From Streptomyces sp. TG1A-8 (GTDB lineage: Bacteria > Actinomycetota > Actinomycetes > Streptomycetales > Streptomycetaceae): a stretch of 64,000 bases of DNA. The stretch spans positions 5,952,001 through 6,016,000 of the forward strand of contig NZ_JASTLB010000001.1 in NCBI RefSeq assembly GCF_030499535.1, read 5' to 3'. This document shows, one piece after another, positions 25,204-34,332 of the stretch (position 1 is the stretch's first letter; each line of letters opens with the position of its first letter). The notes under the pieces were generated by a model. The model saw only the letters and a list, made by a program, of their open reading frames with translations, was not told the DNA's origin and ran no database searches. The position numbers and the translations under genes are program-made.

Positions 25204-25247
25204 AAGGGTCCTGCGGGGCGGGCCCTGGCGGCGGGCCCCGGGTGCGG

Positions 25248-26885
25248 TCAGCGCGCCGGAGCGTCCGTGACCACGACCTCCTCGATGCTCTGCTCGATCG
25301 CCTCGGGCCGCGACGCGGTGGCCCTGGCCCAGTAGTAGACGGCGACGGAGAAGGCGGCCACGACCAGGATGTCCCACCACAGTCCGATGTGGCCCTGGCC
25401 GCCGAAGCCGCCCTGCCAGGAGATCAGGCCCATGCCCACCAGGTAGCCGGGCAACCACTGCGCCGCCCTGAAGTCCAGCCGGGGCGCGTCGGGCAGGCCC
25501 TTGCGGATCGCGTACCAGGCGTAGGAGCCCAGCAGCACGTAGCCGAGCAGGATCGCGAAGCCCAGCCGCCACAGGGTGTCCCAGCCGGCCCAGTAGATGA
25601 TCAGGTTGGCGACCACGAACGACACCGGCGAGATGACCTTTCCGCCGGGCAGCCGGTACGGGCGTTCGTGGTGCGGCAGCCGGTCGGAGAAGACGCCGTA
25701 GGCCAGTGGGGCGCCCGCGTACATCAGCACGCTCGCCGAGGTGATGAAGCCGACCAGTTCCTGCCAGCTCGGGAACGGCAGGAAGCAGATCACGCCGGTG
25801 ACGAACGAAACGACGAGGCCGAACCACGGCACACCGCGCCCGTCCGTGCGGGCGAACAGCTTCGGCGCGTAGCCGTTCTTCGCCAGGCCGAAGGAGACGC
25901 GGGACGTGGCGGTGGTGTAGATCAGGCCGGTGCCGCCGGGGGAGATGATCGCGTCGATGTACAGCACCATGCTCAGCCAGCCCAGGCCCACCACCGTCGC
26001 CAGACCCGCCCAGGGGCCGCTGATGCCGGGGAAGTCCAGCTTGGCCCAGCCGTGCGCGAAGGCGGAGTGCGGCAGCGCGGCGATGAACACGACCTGGAGC
26101 AGGATGTAGATCACCGCGCCGATCGCGACCGAGCCGAGGGTCGCGCGCGGCAGGTCCCGCTGGGGGTCGCGGCTCTCGCCCGCCAGCTGGATCGCCTGCT
26201 CGAAGCCGAGCAGCGCGAAGATGATGCCGCTGGAGCTGATCGCGCCGAGGACGCCCTTGGCGCCGAACGGGGCGAAGCCCTCGGAGGTGAAGTTGCCGGG
26301 GTGGAAGTTGCCGATCGCGATGATGAAGATCGCCGCGAGCGGGACGGCGATCTTCCACCACGTGGCGGCGCTGTTGGTGTGCGCCAGGGCGCGGACGCCG
26401 AAGAAGTTGACCGCGACGAAGACGGCCATGAGGACGACGGCTGTGACGAAGCCGCTGGTGCTGAGCGTGCCGTCGGCGTGCTGCAGGCCGTCGGCCCAGT
26501 GCCAGTGCTTGGCGTAACCGATCATGGCCTCGACCTCGATCGGCGCCACGGTCGCCGCCTGGAGCCAGGAGAACCAGCCGAACGACATGCCGGCCAGGCC
26601 GCCGAACGCGTAGTGCGGGTAGCGGGCCGTGCCGCCCGCGACCGGGAACATGCCACCAAGTTCGGCGTGCACCAGTGCCAGCAGCACGATGGCCACCGCG
26701 CCGATCACCCACGAGATGATCGCCGCGGGGCCGGCCACGACGACCGCCTTCTCGGCGCCGAAGAGCCAGCCGGACCCGATGATGGAGCCCACGGAGGCCC
26801 ACATCAGGCCGATCAGCCCCACGTCCCGGCGCAGACCGCCGGAGTCCGCCACGGCTACCGGCACAGCATGGTCGACTTTCACCAT
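25248..26885 (-). CDS. APC family amino-acid permease
   Basis: A 545-residue integral membrane transporter with about 12 predicted helices. The first helix, LMWASVGSIIGSGWLFG, carries the APC unwound motif (GSIIGSGW), and FALLGFEQAIQLAGESRDP is the helix-6 consensus. SFVTGVICFLPFPSWQELVG and later helices complete the fold. It probably imports amino acids or a related amine in symport; the substrate is unknown. ATG 26885 follows AGAGG at 9 bases. A terminator hairpin follows, so the FAD hydroxylase downstream is a separate unit. Confidence 0.92.
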   Translation of the reverse strand: MVKVDHAVPVAVADSGGLRRDVGLIGLMWASVGSIIGSGWLFGAEKAVVVAGPAAIISWVIGAVAIVLLALVHAELGGMFPVAGGTARYPHYAFGGLAGMSFGWFSWLQAATVAPIEVEAMIGYAKHWHWADGLQHADGTLSTSGFVTAVVLMAVFVAVNFFGVRALAHTNSAATWWKIAVPLAAIFIIAIGNFHPGNFTSEGFAPFGAKGVLGAISSSGIIFALLGFEQAIQLAGESRDPQRDLPRATLGSVAIGAVIYILLQVVFIAALPHSAFAHGWAKLDFPGISGPWAGLATVVGLGWLSMVLYIDAIISPGGTGLIYTTATSRVSFGLAKNGYAPKLFARTDGRGVPWFGLVVSFVTGVICFLPFPSWQELVGFITSASVLMYAGAPLAYGVFSDRLPHHERPYRLPGGKVISPVSFVVANLIIYWAGWDTLWRLGFAILLGYVLLGSYAWYAIRKGLPDAPRLDFRAAQWLPGYLVGMGLISWQGGFGGQGHIGLWWDILVVAAFSVAVYYWARATASRPEAIEQSIEEVVVTDAPAR

Positions 26886-27086
26886 GTAAGTGGCCTCTCA
26901 GATCGTGAACACAGGTTTAACGACGCATGAGGCCACAGATTAGGGACGCCCTCCGCACGGGCAAAAGAGTGGTTGCCAAGTCTTGACCGAGGATCCTGTG
27001 TGGCTTGGGTGCAGCCTTCGCACAGGTCAGACGTCTGCCCGAATGTCAATATTCAACCGTCAACTGTAGGAAGAATCCCAGACAGG

Positions 27087-27494
27087 CTAACGCAGGAGGG
27101 GGATCTCGATCGCCGGGCAGCGGTCCATGACCATCTCCAGACCCGCCGCCCGCGTCCGTTCGTACGCGTCCCCGTCCACGACGTCCAGCTGGAACCAGAC
27201 CGCCTTCGCGCCCTTGGCCACCGCCTCGTCGGCGACCGCGCCGGCCAGCTCGCGGTTGACGAAGACGTCGACCACGTCCACGTCGAAGGGGACGTCCGCG
27301 AGGGAGGCGTAGCCGCGCTCGCCGTGCACCGTCTCCGCCCTGGGGTGCACCGGCACGATCCGCTTGCCGAACCGCTGCAGCACCTGCGCCACCCCGTACG
27401 CGGCCCGCCCCCGGTTCGAGGACAGGCCGACCACGGCCCAGGTGTCACCCAGCTCGGTCAGGATCCTGCGGATCGTCGCTTCGTCGCCGTACAC
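27087..27494 (-). CDS. CoA-binding domain protein
   Basis: A 135-residue Rossmann-fold protein of the CoA_binding family. TWAVVGLSSNRGRAAYGVA is the nucleotide loop, IVPVHPRAETV is the second strand, and FDVDVVDVFVNRELAG and AVWFQLDVVD complete the fold. Stand-alone members resemble the CoA-binding subdomain of succinyl-CoA synthetase; their role is unknown. GTG 27494 follows GAGGAGG. It is divergent from the CysRS-like gene across 144 bp. Confidence 0.88.
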   Translation of the reverse strand: MYGDEATIRRILTELGDTWAVVGLSSNRGRAAYGVAQVLQRFGKRIVPVHPRAETVHGERGYASLADVPFDVDVVDVFVNRELAGAVADEAVAKGAKAVWFQLDVVDGDAYERTRAAGLEMVMDRCPAIEIPLLR

Positions 27495-27638
27495 GGCCGC
27501 CTCCTCGGGCTGCGCGGGGAATGTCGTCCGGGGCAACAGCACCCACCGGACGCGGATTCCCGCCCGGTACCCCGCCACGGCGGCCGGAATCGGCGCGAGG
27601 TACCCGCTCGCCGCCGCCCGCGCGCCTACGCTCGCCCC

Positions 27639-28490
27639 GTGCTGCGCATCCTCGACGCCCGAACCGGCGAACCCGTCACCGCCGCCCCCGCCCGCCGCGG
27701 CCTGACCCGCGTCGCCGTCCACGCCTGCGGCCTCGGCCCGACGACCCTGCGCGTCCTGCTCACCGCCGACCTCCTGGTCCGCGCGCTGGAGCTCGACGGC
27801 ACCCCCGTCTGGACGGCGCTCGTCGCACCCGGCCGGCACGCGGAGCTGCGCACGGCCGCCACCGCCCTGGGCATCCGCCCCTTCGAGGACGACCACGACC
27901 CGGCCTCCGGGCCGGGGGCGGCGCAGGTGGTCCACGTGGTCGCCGCGGACGCGGCGGACGCGGCGGACGTGCCCGGCGGCGGTCCGGTGGTGGCGGTCGC
28001 CCCGGCGGCGGGCGCCCCGGAGGGGGCGCGCGGCGACTGGGGGCCGGGCGGGGCGCCGGAGGAGGGGGAGCTCCCGGCGGCGCGCGCGGCATCTGCTCCG
28101 GGTGCCGGGCCCGGGAACCCCCCCGACACCCCGCTCACCGCTCTCCTCGCCGACCCCTCCGCCCTGCGCCTCGCCCTGCTGTCCGTCCCGCGCGGCGCCC
28201 CGGTGCGGGTGGACGGCGCGCGGCTGGACGGGGCCGCGGCGGACCTCGGGCACTGGCGGCTCGCCGTCGCCGGATGGGCCCGGCGGCCCTCGCGCCCGGT
28301 GCCCGACCGGGTCCGGGCGCGGCTGCGGGCCGCCTGGGAGGACGACCTCGACCTGCCCGGCGTGCTGGACGTGCTGCGTGACGTGGCGCAGGACCCGGAG
28401 CTGCCCGACGGCGCCCGGTTCGAGACGTACGCGTACGCCGACCGCCTGCTGGCCCTCGACCTCGCCCGCGACCTCGGCGGCCCCGCCTGA
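27639..28490 (+). CDS. Degenerate cysteinyl-tRNA synthetase paralogue
   Basis: A 283-residue protein that resembles the two ends of cysteinyl-tRNA synthetase. The opening LRILDARTGEPV and VHACGLGPTTLRVLLTADLL follow the CysRS start, but the zinc and adenylate segment with the HIGN motif is deleted. The middle, including the KMSKS loop, is replaced by an Ala/Gly/Pro-rich linker of about 60 residues. The end follows the CysRS anticodon-side helices: PSALRLALLSVPRG, RLRAAWEDDLDLPGVLDVL and ADRLLALDLARDL. It cannot activate cysteine. GTG 27639 is preceded by TACGCT (27627-27632), fitting leaderless translation. Confidence 0.75.
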   Translation: MLRILDARTGEPVTAAPARRGLTRVAVHACGLGPTTLRVLLTADLLVRALELDGTPVWTALVAPGRHAELRTAATALGIRPFEDDHDPASGPGAAQVVHVVAADAADAADVPGGGPVVAVAPAAGAPEGARGDWGPGGAPEEGELPAARAASAPGAGPGNPPDTPLTALLADPSALRLALLSVPRGAPVRVDGARLDGAAADLGHWRLAVAGWARRPSRPVPDRVRARLRAAWEDDLDLPGVLDVLRDVAQDPELPDGARFETYAYADRLLALDLARDLGGPA

Positions 28491-28537
28491 CCGGGCGGCG
28501 GCACGACCGGGTCCGCCCGCTCGCATAGGCTGACGGG

Positions 28538-29164
28538 ATGCAGGACGAGTACCGGACGGTGGCCCGCGCGGGCGTGCACGGGACCGAGGTCAACCGCTCC
28601 CGCTTCCTGTGCGCCCTCGCCCCGGCCGCCACCGAGCAGGAGGCCCAGGACTTCATCGCCTCCGTCCGCAAGGAGCACGCCGACGCCACCCACAACTGCT
28701 GGGCGTACGTCATCGGCGCCGACGCCCGGGTGCAGAAGGCCGGCGACGACGGCGAACCGGGCGGCACCGCCGGCGCCCCCATGCTGCAGACGCTGCTGCG
28801 CCGCGACATGCGGTACGTCGTCGCCGTCGTCACCCGCTACTACGGCGGCGTCAAACTCGGTGCGGGCGGGCTCATCCGCGCCTACGGGGGTGCCGTCGGC
28901 GAGGCACTGGACGCGCTCGGCACGCTCACCCGGCGCCGCTTCCGGCTCGCCACCGTGACCGTCGACCACCGGCGCGCGGGCAAGGTGCAGAACGACCTCA
29001 GGGCCGCCGGACGCCAGGTGCGGGACGTGCGCTACGGCGAGGCCGTCACCATCGAGATCGGCCTGCCGGACGCCGACGTGGACGCCTTCCGCGCCTGGCT
29101 GGCCGACGTGACGGCCGGCACGGCGGGCTTCGAACCGGGCGGAGAGGCCTACGGGGACGCGTGA
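28538..29164 (+). CDS. YigZ/IMPACT family protein
   Basis: A 208-residue protein of the UPF0029/IMPACT family. The central motif EHADATHNCWAYVIG and the conserved DDGEPGGTAGAPMLQ identify it, with VAVVTRYYGGVKLGAGGL next, and a ferredoxin-like C-terminal domain (DUF1949). Eukaryotic IMPACT binds GCN1 to moderate stress signalling; bacterial YigZ has no settled function. ATG 28538 follows TAGGCT at 28526-28531 with no ribosome-binding site, fitting a leaderless mRNA. It follows the CysRS-like gene by 47 bp in the same direction. Confidence 0.93.
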   Translation: MQDEYRTVARAGVHGTEVNRSRFLCALAPAATEQEAQDFIASVRKEHADATHNCWAYVIGADARVQKAGDDGEPGGTAGAPMLQTLLRRDMRYVVAVVTRYYGGVKLGAGGLIRAYGGAVGEALDALGTLTRRRFRLATVTVDHRRAGKVQNDLRAAGRQVRDVRYGEAVTIEIGLPDADVDAFRAWLADVTAGTAGFEPGGEAYGDA

Positions 29165-29415
29165 GCGGTCCGGGGCACACGCGTGGCGCCGGCCGGGCGG
29201 CGGCAGCGGGGGAGCCACCGCTCCGGGAGGCCGTCGGGAACAGGATCGGCACGCGTCCCGGTGCCGTGCCGATCAGCGTCACCGGGCCCGGGACCCGCGG
29301 CTCCGGCCCGTCGTGAACGGATCCGGCGAAAGGTGACGGTTGTTCAGGCGGGAGACGGGGCGGTCATAGGGACGACCGTCCGTGATGTCGGACCCGGCCG
29401 TTAGTCTCGGGGATC

Positions 29416-30579
29416 ATGAGACTCCTGCACACGTCCGACTGGCATCTCGGCCGGGCCTTCCACCGGGTGAACATGCTCGGGGCCCAGTCCGAGTTCATCG
29501 GCCACCTCGTCACCACCGCGCGCGAGCACGCGGTGGACGCGGTGGCCGTGTCCGGGGACGTGTACGACCGCGCGGTGCCCCCGCTCGCCGCGGTCGAGCT
29601 GTTCGACGACGCCCTCCACCGCCTCGCCGCCCTCGGCGTCCCCACGGTGATGATCTCCGGCAACCACGATTCGGCCCGCCGCCTCGGCGTCGGAGCCGGG
29701 CTCCTGGACCGCGCGGGCATCCACCTGCGCACGGAACCGTCCGCCGTCGGCACCCCCGTGATCCTCGCCGACGCCCACGGGGACGTCGCCTTCTACGGCC
29801 TGCCGTACCTCGAACCAGCCCTGGTGAAGGACGAGTTCGCGGTGGACAGGGCCGGCCACGAAAGCGTGCTCGCCGCCGCCATGGACCGCGTCCGCGCCGA
29901 CCTGGCCACGCGTGCGCCGGGCACGCGCTCCGTCGTCCTCGCCCACGCCTTCGTCACCGGCGGCCGGGTCAGCGACAGCGAGCGGGACATCACCGTCGGC
30001 GGAGTGGCCGCCGTCCCGGCCGGGGTGTTCGACGGCGTCGACTACGTGGCGCTCGGGCACCTGCACGGCTGCCAGACCCTCACCGAGCGCGTCCGCTACT
30101 CGGGCTCCCCGCTCGCCTACTCCTTCTCCGAGGCCGACCACCGCAAGAGCATGTGGCTGGTCGACCTGGGCGCCGACGGCTCCGTCACCGCCGAGCGCCT
30201 CGACTGCCCGGTGCCGCGCCCGCTGGCCCGCATCCGCGGCACCCTGGACGACCTCCTCGCCGACCCGGCCCTGACCCGTCACGAGGACGCCTGGATCGAG
30301 GCCACCCTCACCGACGCGGTCCGCCCCGCCGACCCGATGGCCCGGCTCGGCGAGCGCTTCCCGCACACGCTCAGCCTCGTCTTCGCCCCCGAGCGGGCCC
30401 CCGACGACCCCGAGGTGTCCTACGCCCGGCGGCTCGCAGGCCGCAGCGACCAGCAGATCGCCCAGGACTTCGTCGCCCACGTGCGCGGCGCCGGACCCGA
30501 CGCGCACGAGGCGGCCGTGCTGCGCGAGGCGTTCGACGCCGTGCGCGCCGACGGCGCCGTGCGGGAGATGGCGCGGTGA
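29416..30579 (+). CDS. sbcD: Nuclease subunit SbcD
   Basis: A 387-residue metallophosphoesterase of the Mre11/SbcD family, the nuclease half of the SbcCD complex that cleaves DNA hairpins and processes blocked double-strand ends. All metal motifs are present: LLHTSDWHLG (Asp8, His10), SGDVYDR, ISGNHDSARR, LAHAFVTGG and ALGHLHG. The start ATG 29416 is preceded by TAGTCT and lacks a ribosome-binding site, so it is probably leaderless. Its stop overlaps the sbcC start (GTGA), ensuring balanced synthesis of both subunits. Confidence 0.95.
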   Translation: MRLLHTSDWHLGRAFHRVNMLGAQSEFIGHLVTTAREHAVDAVAVSGDVYDRAVPPLAAVELFDDALHRLAALGVPTVMISGNHDSARRLGVGAGLLDRAGIHLRTEPSAVGTPVILADAHGDVAFYGLPYLEPALVKDEFAVDRAGHESVLAAAMDRVRADLATRAPGTRSVVLAHAFVTGGRVSDSERDITVGGVAAVPAGVFDGVDYVALGHLHGCQTLTERVRYSGSPLAYSFSEADHRKSMWLVDLGADGSVTAERLDCPVPRPLARIRGTLDDLLADPALTRHEDAWIEATLTDAVRPADPMARLGERFPHTLSLVFAPERAPDDPEVSYARRLAGRSDQQIAQDFVAHVRGAGPDAHEAAVLREAFDAVRADGAVREMAR

Positions 30580-33566
30580 GGCTGCACCGGCTCGACGTCA
30601 CCGCCTTCGGCCCCTTCGGGGGCCGCCAGACCGTCGGCTTCGACGCGCTGTCCGCCGCCGGCCTGTTCCTGCTGCACGGCCCCACCGGCGCCGGCAAGAC
30701 CTCCGTCCTGGACGCCGTCTGCTACGCCCTGTACGGCTCGGTGCCCGGCGCCCGGCAGAGCGGCCAGGGCGGCGCCCTGCGCAGCGACCACGCCGCACCG
30801 GGCACCCGCACCGAGGTCCGCCTCGAACTGACCGTCGCCGGGCGCCGGCTGGAGGTCACCCGGCAACCGCCGTGGGAACGCCCCAAGAAGCGGGGTACCG
30901 GCACGACCCTCGACAAGGCCCAGACCTGGCTGCGCGAGTACGACGCCGCGGCCCGCGCATGGAAGGACCTCAGCCGCTCCCACCAGGAGGTCGGCGAGGA
31001 GATCACCCAGCTGCTCGGCATGAGCCGCGAACAGTTCTGCCAGGTCGTCCTGCTGCCCCAGGGCGACTTCGCCCGCTTCCTGCGCGCCGACGCCGAGGCC
31101 CGGGGCCGCCTGCTGGGCCGCCTCTTCGACACCCAGCGCTTCGCCGACGTGGAGAAGCGGCTCGCCGAGCGCCGGCGCACCACCGAGGCCCGGGTGCGCG
31201 AGGGCGACGCCGCGCTCCTCGCCGACGCGCACCGCATGCAGCAGGCGGCCGGCGACGCCATGGAGCTGCCCGGGACGGCCCCCGGCGAGCCCGGCCTCGC
31301 CGAGGCCGTCCTCGCCGCCGCCGCCATCGCCCGCAGCACCGCCCGCGAGCGCCTCGCCGTCGCCCACTGCCGCCTCGCCGCGGCCGAGTCCCACCGCGCC
31401 GCCGCCCGGCGCGCCCTGGACGAGGTACGCGAACTCGCACGGCTGCAGGCCCGGTTCACCGAGGCACGGCAGCGCGCCGAGCACCTCCGGGAGCGGGCCG
31501 CCGCCCACCGCGCGGCCCGGGAGCGCATGGAGCGCGGCCGCAGTGCCGAGGCCGTGGCGCCCGCACTGGAGCTGCGCGCCGACGCCGAGGAAGCCCACCG
31601 CCGGGCCGCCGGGGCCGAGGCGCGCGCGCGTGCGCTGCTGCCGCAGTCCTTCGCCGGCGCCGGCGCGGCCGGCCTCGCGGCGGCCGCCCGGCGGGCCGCC
31701 GAGGAACTGGGCGGCCTGGCCTCGGCCCGGCGGGCCGAGCGGCGGCTCGCCGAACTGGTGCAGGAGCGGGCCGGCCTCGACCGGCAGGAGCGCGCCGACG
31801 AGGACGCGCTGCGGGAGGCCGACGCCTGGCTCGCCGACTGGGACGCCACGCGCACGGCCCTGCGGGCCCGCGTCGAGTCCGCCCAGGAGGCCGCCGCCCG
31901 CGCCGAACAGCTCGCCGTCCAGCGCGAGCCGGCGCGCCGCCGCCTCGACGCGGCCCGCACCCGGGACGAGCTGGCCGCCGGCATCGAGGAGGCACGGCAC
32001 CGGGCCCTCGCCTCCGGACAGCGCGCCGTGGTCGCCCGCGCCCACTGGCTCGACCTCAAGGAACAGCGCCTGAGCGGCATCGCCGCCGAACTGGCCGCCC
32101 ACCTCAGCGACGGCGAGCCCTGCGCCGTCTGCGGCGCCACCGAACACCCCGCCCCGGCCCGCAGGGTCGCCGGACACGTCGGCCGGGAAGCCGAGGAGGA
32201 GGCCCTCGACGCCGCCCGGCGGGCCGACGAGCGGCACACCGAGGACGAACGCCGTCTCGGCGCCCTGCGCGAGGCCCTGGCCGCCGCCACCGCCGAGGCC
32301 GGCGACGCCCCCACCGCCCGGCTCGCCGCCGAGCACGACGAACTGGAGCGGGAGCACACGCGCGCCCGCCGCGACGCCTCCGCCCTGCACGCCGCCCACG
32401 AGGAGCTGCGCCACGCCGAGCAGGAGCGCGAACGGCGCCTCGCCGACCGCCAGCAGGCCGCCGTCCGGGCCGCCTCCCGGCTCGCCCGGCGCGACACCCT
32501 GGAGCGCGAACAGGCGGGTCTGGAGGCGGAGCTGGCCGAGGCGCGCGGGACCGCCGGCAGTGTGGCCGCCCGCGCCGCCCAGCTGGAGCGGGACGCCGCC
32601 CTGTTCGGCGACGCCGCCGACGCCGTGCGCGCCGCCGGGGACGCGGCCCGGCTGCTGAAGGACGCCGACGCCCGGCTGGCAGACGCCGCCTACCGCGCCG
32701 GGTTCGACACCCCGCGGGCCGCGGCCGACGCCCTCCTGGACGACGCCGACCGCCGCGAGCTGCAGCGCCGCCTGGACGCCTGGCAGGCCGAGGAGGCCGC
32801 CGTCCGCGCCGTCCTCGCCGAGGCCGGCACCGCGGCCGCCGCGCAGCAGCCGCCCGCCGACCCCGCCGCCGCGGAGCGCACCGCGGCCGAGGCGGAACGG
32901 CGGCTGCGCGAGGCCGCCTCCGCGCGCGACGCCGCCGCCCGCTGCTGCGCCGAACTGGACCGGCTCTCCGCCCGCGCCGCCCAGGGCGTGCGCCGGCTCG
33001 CCCCCCTGCGTGAGGAGTACGACCGGGTGGCCCGCCTGGCCGCCCTCACCGCGGGCACCTCCGCCGACAACGAGCGCAGGATGCGGCTGGAGGCGTACGT
33101 GCTGGCGGCCCGGCTGGAGCAGGTCGCCGCCGCCGCGAGCGTGCGGCTGCAGCGGATGTCCTCCGGCCGGTACACCCTCGTCCACTCCGACGACCGCACC
33201 GGGCGCGGCCGCAGCGGGCTCGGGCTGCACGTCGTGGACGCATGGACCGGCCGGGAACGGGACACGTCCACCCTGTCCGGCGGCGAGACCTTCTTCGCCT
33301 CCCTCGCGCTCGCCCTGGGCCTCGCCGACGTCGTCACGGACGAGGCCGGCGGCGTCCGCCTCGACACGCTCTTCATCGACGAGGGCTTCGGCAGCCTCGA
33401 CAACCAGACCCTGGACGAGGTCCTGGACGTCCTCGACTCGCTGCGCGAACGCGACCGCAGCGTCGGCATCGTCAGTCACGTCGCCGACCTGCGCCGCCGC
33501 GTCCACGCCCAGCTGGAGGTCGTCAAGGGCAGGTCGGGGTCCTCGCTGCGGCAGCGGGGCGCGTGA
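30576..33566 (+). CDS. sbcC: Exonuclease subunit SbcC (Rad50-like SMC ATPase)
   Basis: A 996-residue SMC-type ATPase, the motor partner of SbcD. It has Walker A GPTGAGKTS at 35-43, two long Ala/Arg/Glu-rich coiled coils, a zinc hook CAVC at 516-519, the ABC signature LSGGE at 900-904 and Walker B LFIDEGFGSLD with Asp935-Glu936. Globular heads pair with SbcD and the hook joins dimers. GTG 30576 overlaps the sbcD stop by 4 bases. The coding strand is so GC-biased that long false frames run opposite it. A perfect hairpin closes the operon. Confidence 0.95.
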   Translation: MRLHRLDVTAFGPFGGRQTVGFDALSAAGLFLLHGPTGAGKTSVLDAVCYALYGSVPGARQSGQGGALRSDHAAPGTRTEVRLELTVAGRRLEVTRQPPWERPKKRGTGTTLDKAQTWLREYDAAARAWKDLSRSHQEVGEEITQLLGMSREQFCQVVLLPQGDFARFLRADAEARGRLLGRLFDTQRFADVEKRLAERRRTTEARVREGDAALLADAHRMQQAAGDAMELPGTAPGEPGLAEAVLAAAAIARSTARERLAVAHCRLAAAESHRAAARRALDEVRELARLQARFTEARQRAEHLRERAAAHRAARERMERGRSAEAVAPALELRADAEEAHRRAAGAEARARALLPQSFAGAGAAGLAAAARRAAEELGGLASARRAERRLAELVQERAGLDRQERADEDALREADAWLADWDATRTALRARVESAQEAAARAEQLAVQREPARRRLDAARTRDELAAGIEEARHRALASGQRAVVARAHWLDLKEQRLSGIAAELAAHLSDGEPCAVCGATEHPAPARRVAGHVGREAEEEALDAARRADERHTEDERRLGALREALAAATAEAGDAPTARLAAEHDELEREHTRARRDASALHAAHEELRHAEQERERRLADRQQAAVRAASRLARRDTLEREQAGLEAELAEARGTAGSVAARAAQLERDAALFGDAADAVRAAGDAARLLKDADARLADAAYRAGFDTPRAAADALLDDADRRELQRRLDAWQAEEAAVRAVLAEAGTAAAAQQPPADPAAAERTAAEAERRLREAASARDAAARCCAELDRLSARAAQGVRRLAPLREEYDRVARLAALTAGTSADNERRMRLEAYVLAARLEQVAAAASVRLQRMSSGRYTLVHSDDRTGRGRSGLGLHVVDAWTGRERDTSTLSGGETFFASLALALGLADVVTDEAGGVRLDTLFIDEGFGSLDNQTLDEVLDVLDSLRERDRSVGIVSHVADLRRRVHAQLEVVKGRSGSSLRQRGA

Positions 33567-33600
33567 GGGGGCCGCGCCGCCGCGGCGCGGCCCCCTCACG
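33562..33600. terminator. Hairpin terminator after sbcDC
   Basis: CGTGAGGGGGCCGCGCCG at 33562-33579 pairs perfectly with 33583-33600 (18-bp stem, 3-base loop). The stem includes the sbcC stop codon. Confidence 0.85.
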
Positions 33601-33758
33601 CCCGTCCCGTCTCCGCCGGGGACCCGGGACGGGCGGCTGCCGCGCTGCCGGGGAAACTGCCGTCCGTGTGCCGGTGGAATCCCGGTGATCGGGGCCAACA
33701 GCCCTTGGAAGGGCGGGTAGTTGTCGAACACCGGATGCCGTGCGTGTAGGTTCTGCCC

Positions 33759-34274
33759 ATGGTTCGATACGCGGATCCAGGCGCGCTGGAATGGGTGGAA
33801 TCGGGCGGCGGCCCCCTGATAGCGGTTCCGGAGACGGTCCTGCCGTTCTGGGCGGGCGCCGACAGCGAGGAGCTGGACACCGACTACGACCGCGCGTGCG
33901 AGGTCGACGGGTACGTCGGCCTGCTCCCGGTCGGCGACAGCGCGGCCCTGGTCCTGGGCGACGAACCGGCCTCCACCTCCTACCTGCCCGACCAGGCCGC
34001 CTTCGTGCGCTGGTCCGCCGCCCACTGCGAGGGCGACCTGCTGGCCGGGGTGCCCGCCGCGCTCGACGCCGCCGTGTGGGAACAGGAGATCCGCTGGCAG
34101 GTGCCCGGCCCGGTGCTGCTGTTCGACTCGGCCTGGCCGGGCGGAGCGGCGGGCAGGCGGGAGCACCTGCGCGTCCCCCTGACGGCGGGCACCTACGCGG
34201 TCCGGGCCGCCTACGCCCAGCCGGGCCCGGAGACCTGGGTGGGGCTCGTACAGCTCAGGCGGCTCGCGCACTGA
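33759..34274 (+). CDS. Immunity protein Imm21 family
   Basis: A 171-residue acidic protein that resembles the Imm21 immunity family predicted for polymorphic toxin systems. The segments DPGALEWVESGGGPLIAVPE, CEVDGYVGLLPV, SALVLGDEPAS-like (AALVLGDEPASTSYLP) and AYAQPGPETWVGLVQL match what I recall of Streptomyces Imm21 proteins. No toxin, LXG or WXG100 gene lies beside it, so it would be an orphan immunity protein or a domesticated one. ATG 33759 is preceded by TAGGTT at 33747-33752, fitting a leaderless mRNA. It ends in a bidirectional hairpin. Confidence 0.7.
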   Translation: MVRYADPGALEWVESGGGPLIAVPETVLPFWAGADSEELDTDYDRACEVDGYVGLLPVGDSAALVLGDEPASTSYLPDQAAFVRWSAAHCEGDLLAGVPAALDAAVWEQEIRWQVPGPVLLFDSAWPGGAAGRREHLRVPLTAGTYAVRAAYAQPGPETWVGLVQLRRLAH

Positions 34275-34275
34275 C

Positions 34276-34326
34276 GGCGGGCGGCTTCCCCGGCCCGGCC
34301 CCGCCGGGCCGGGGAAGCCGCCCGCC
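34276..34326. terminator. Bidirectional hairpin terminator
   Basis: A perfect 23-bp stem (34276-34298 with 34304-34326) and a 5-base loop, between the stops of the convergent Imm21 and DUF885 genes. Confidence 0.85.
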
Positions 34327-34332
34327 ACCGGC

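Noticed and set aside
23475..26930. A plus-strand frame of about 1,150 codons opposite the FAD enzyme and permease
   Set aside because: It is rich in Arg/Gly/Ala/His with no domain, and mirrors two well-supported minus-strand genes. It is an artefact of high GC.
30420..34328. A minus-strand frame of about 1,300 codons opposite sbcC
   Set aside because: Long antisense frames are expected opposite a GC-biased coiled-coil gene; the Gly/Gln/Pro-rich text has no domain.
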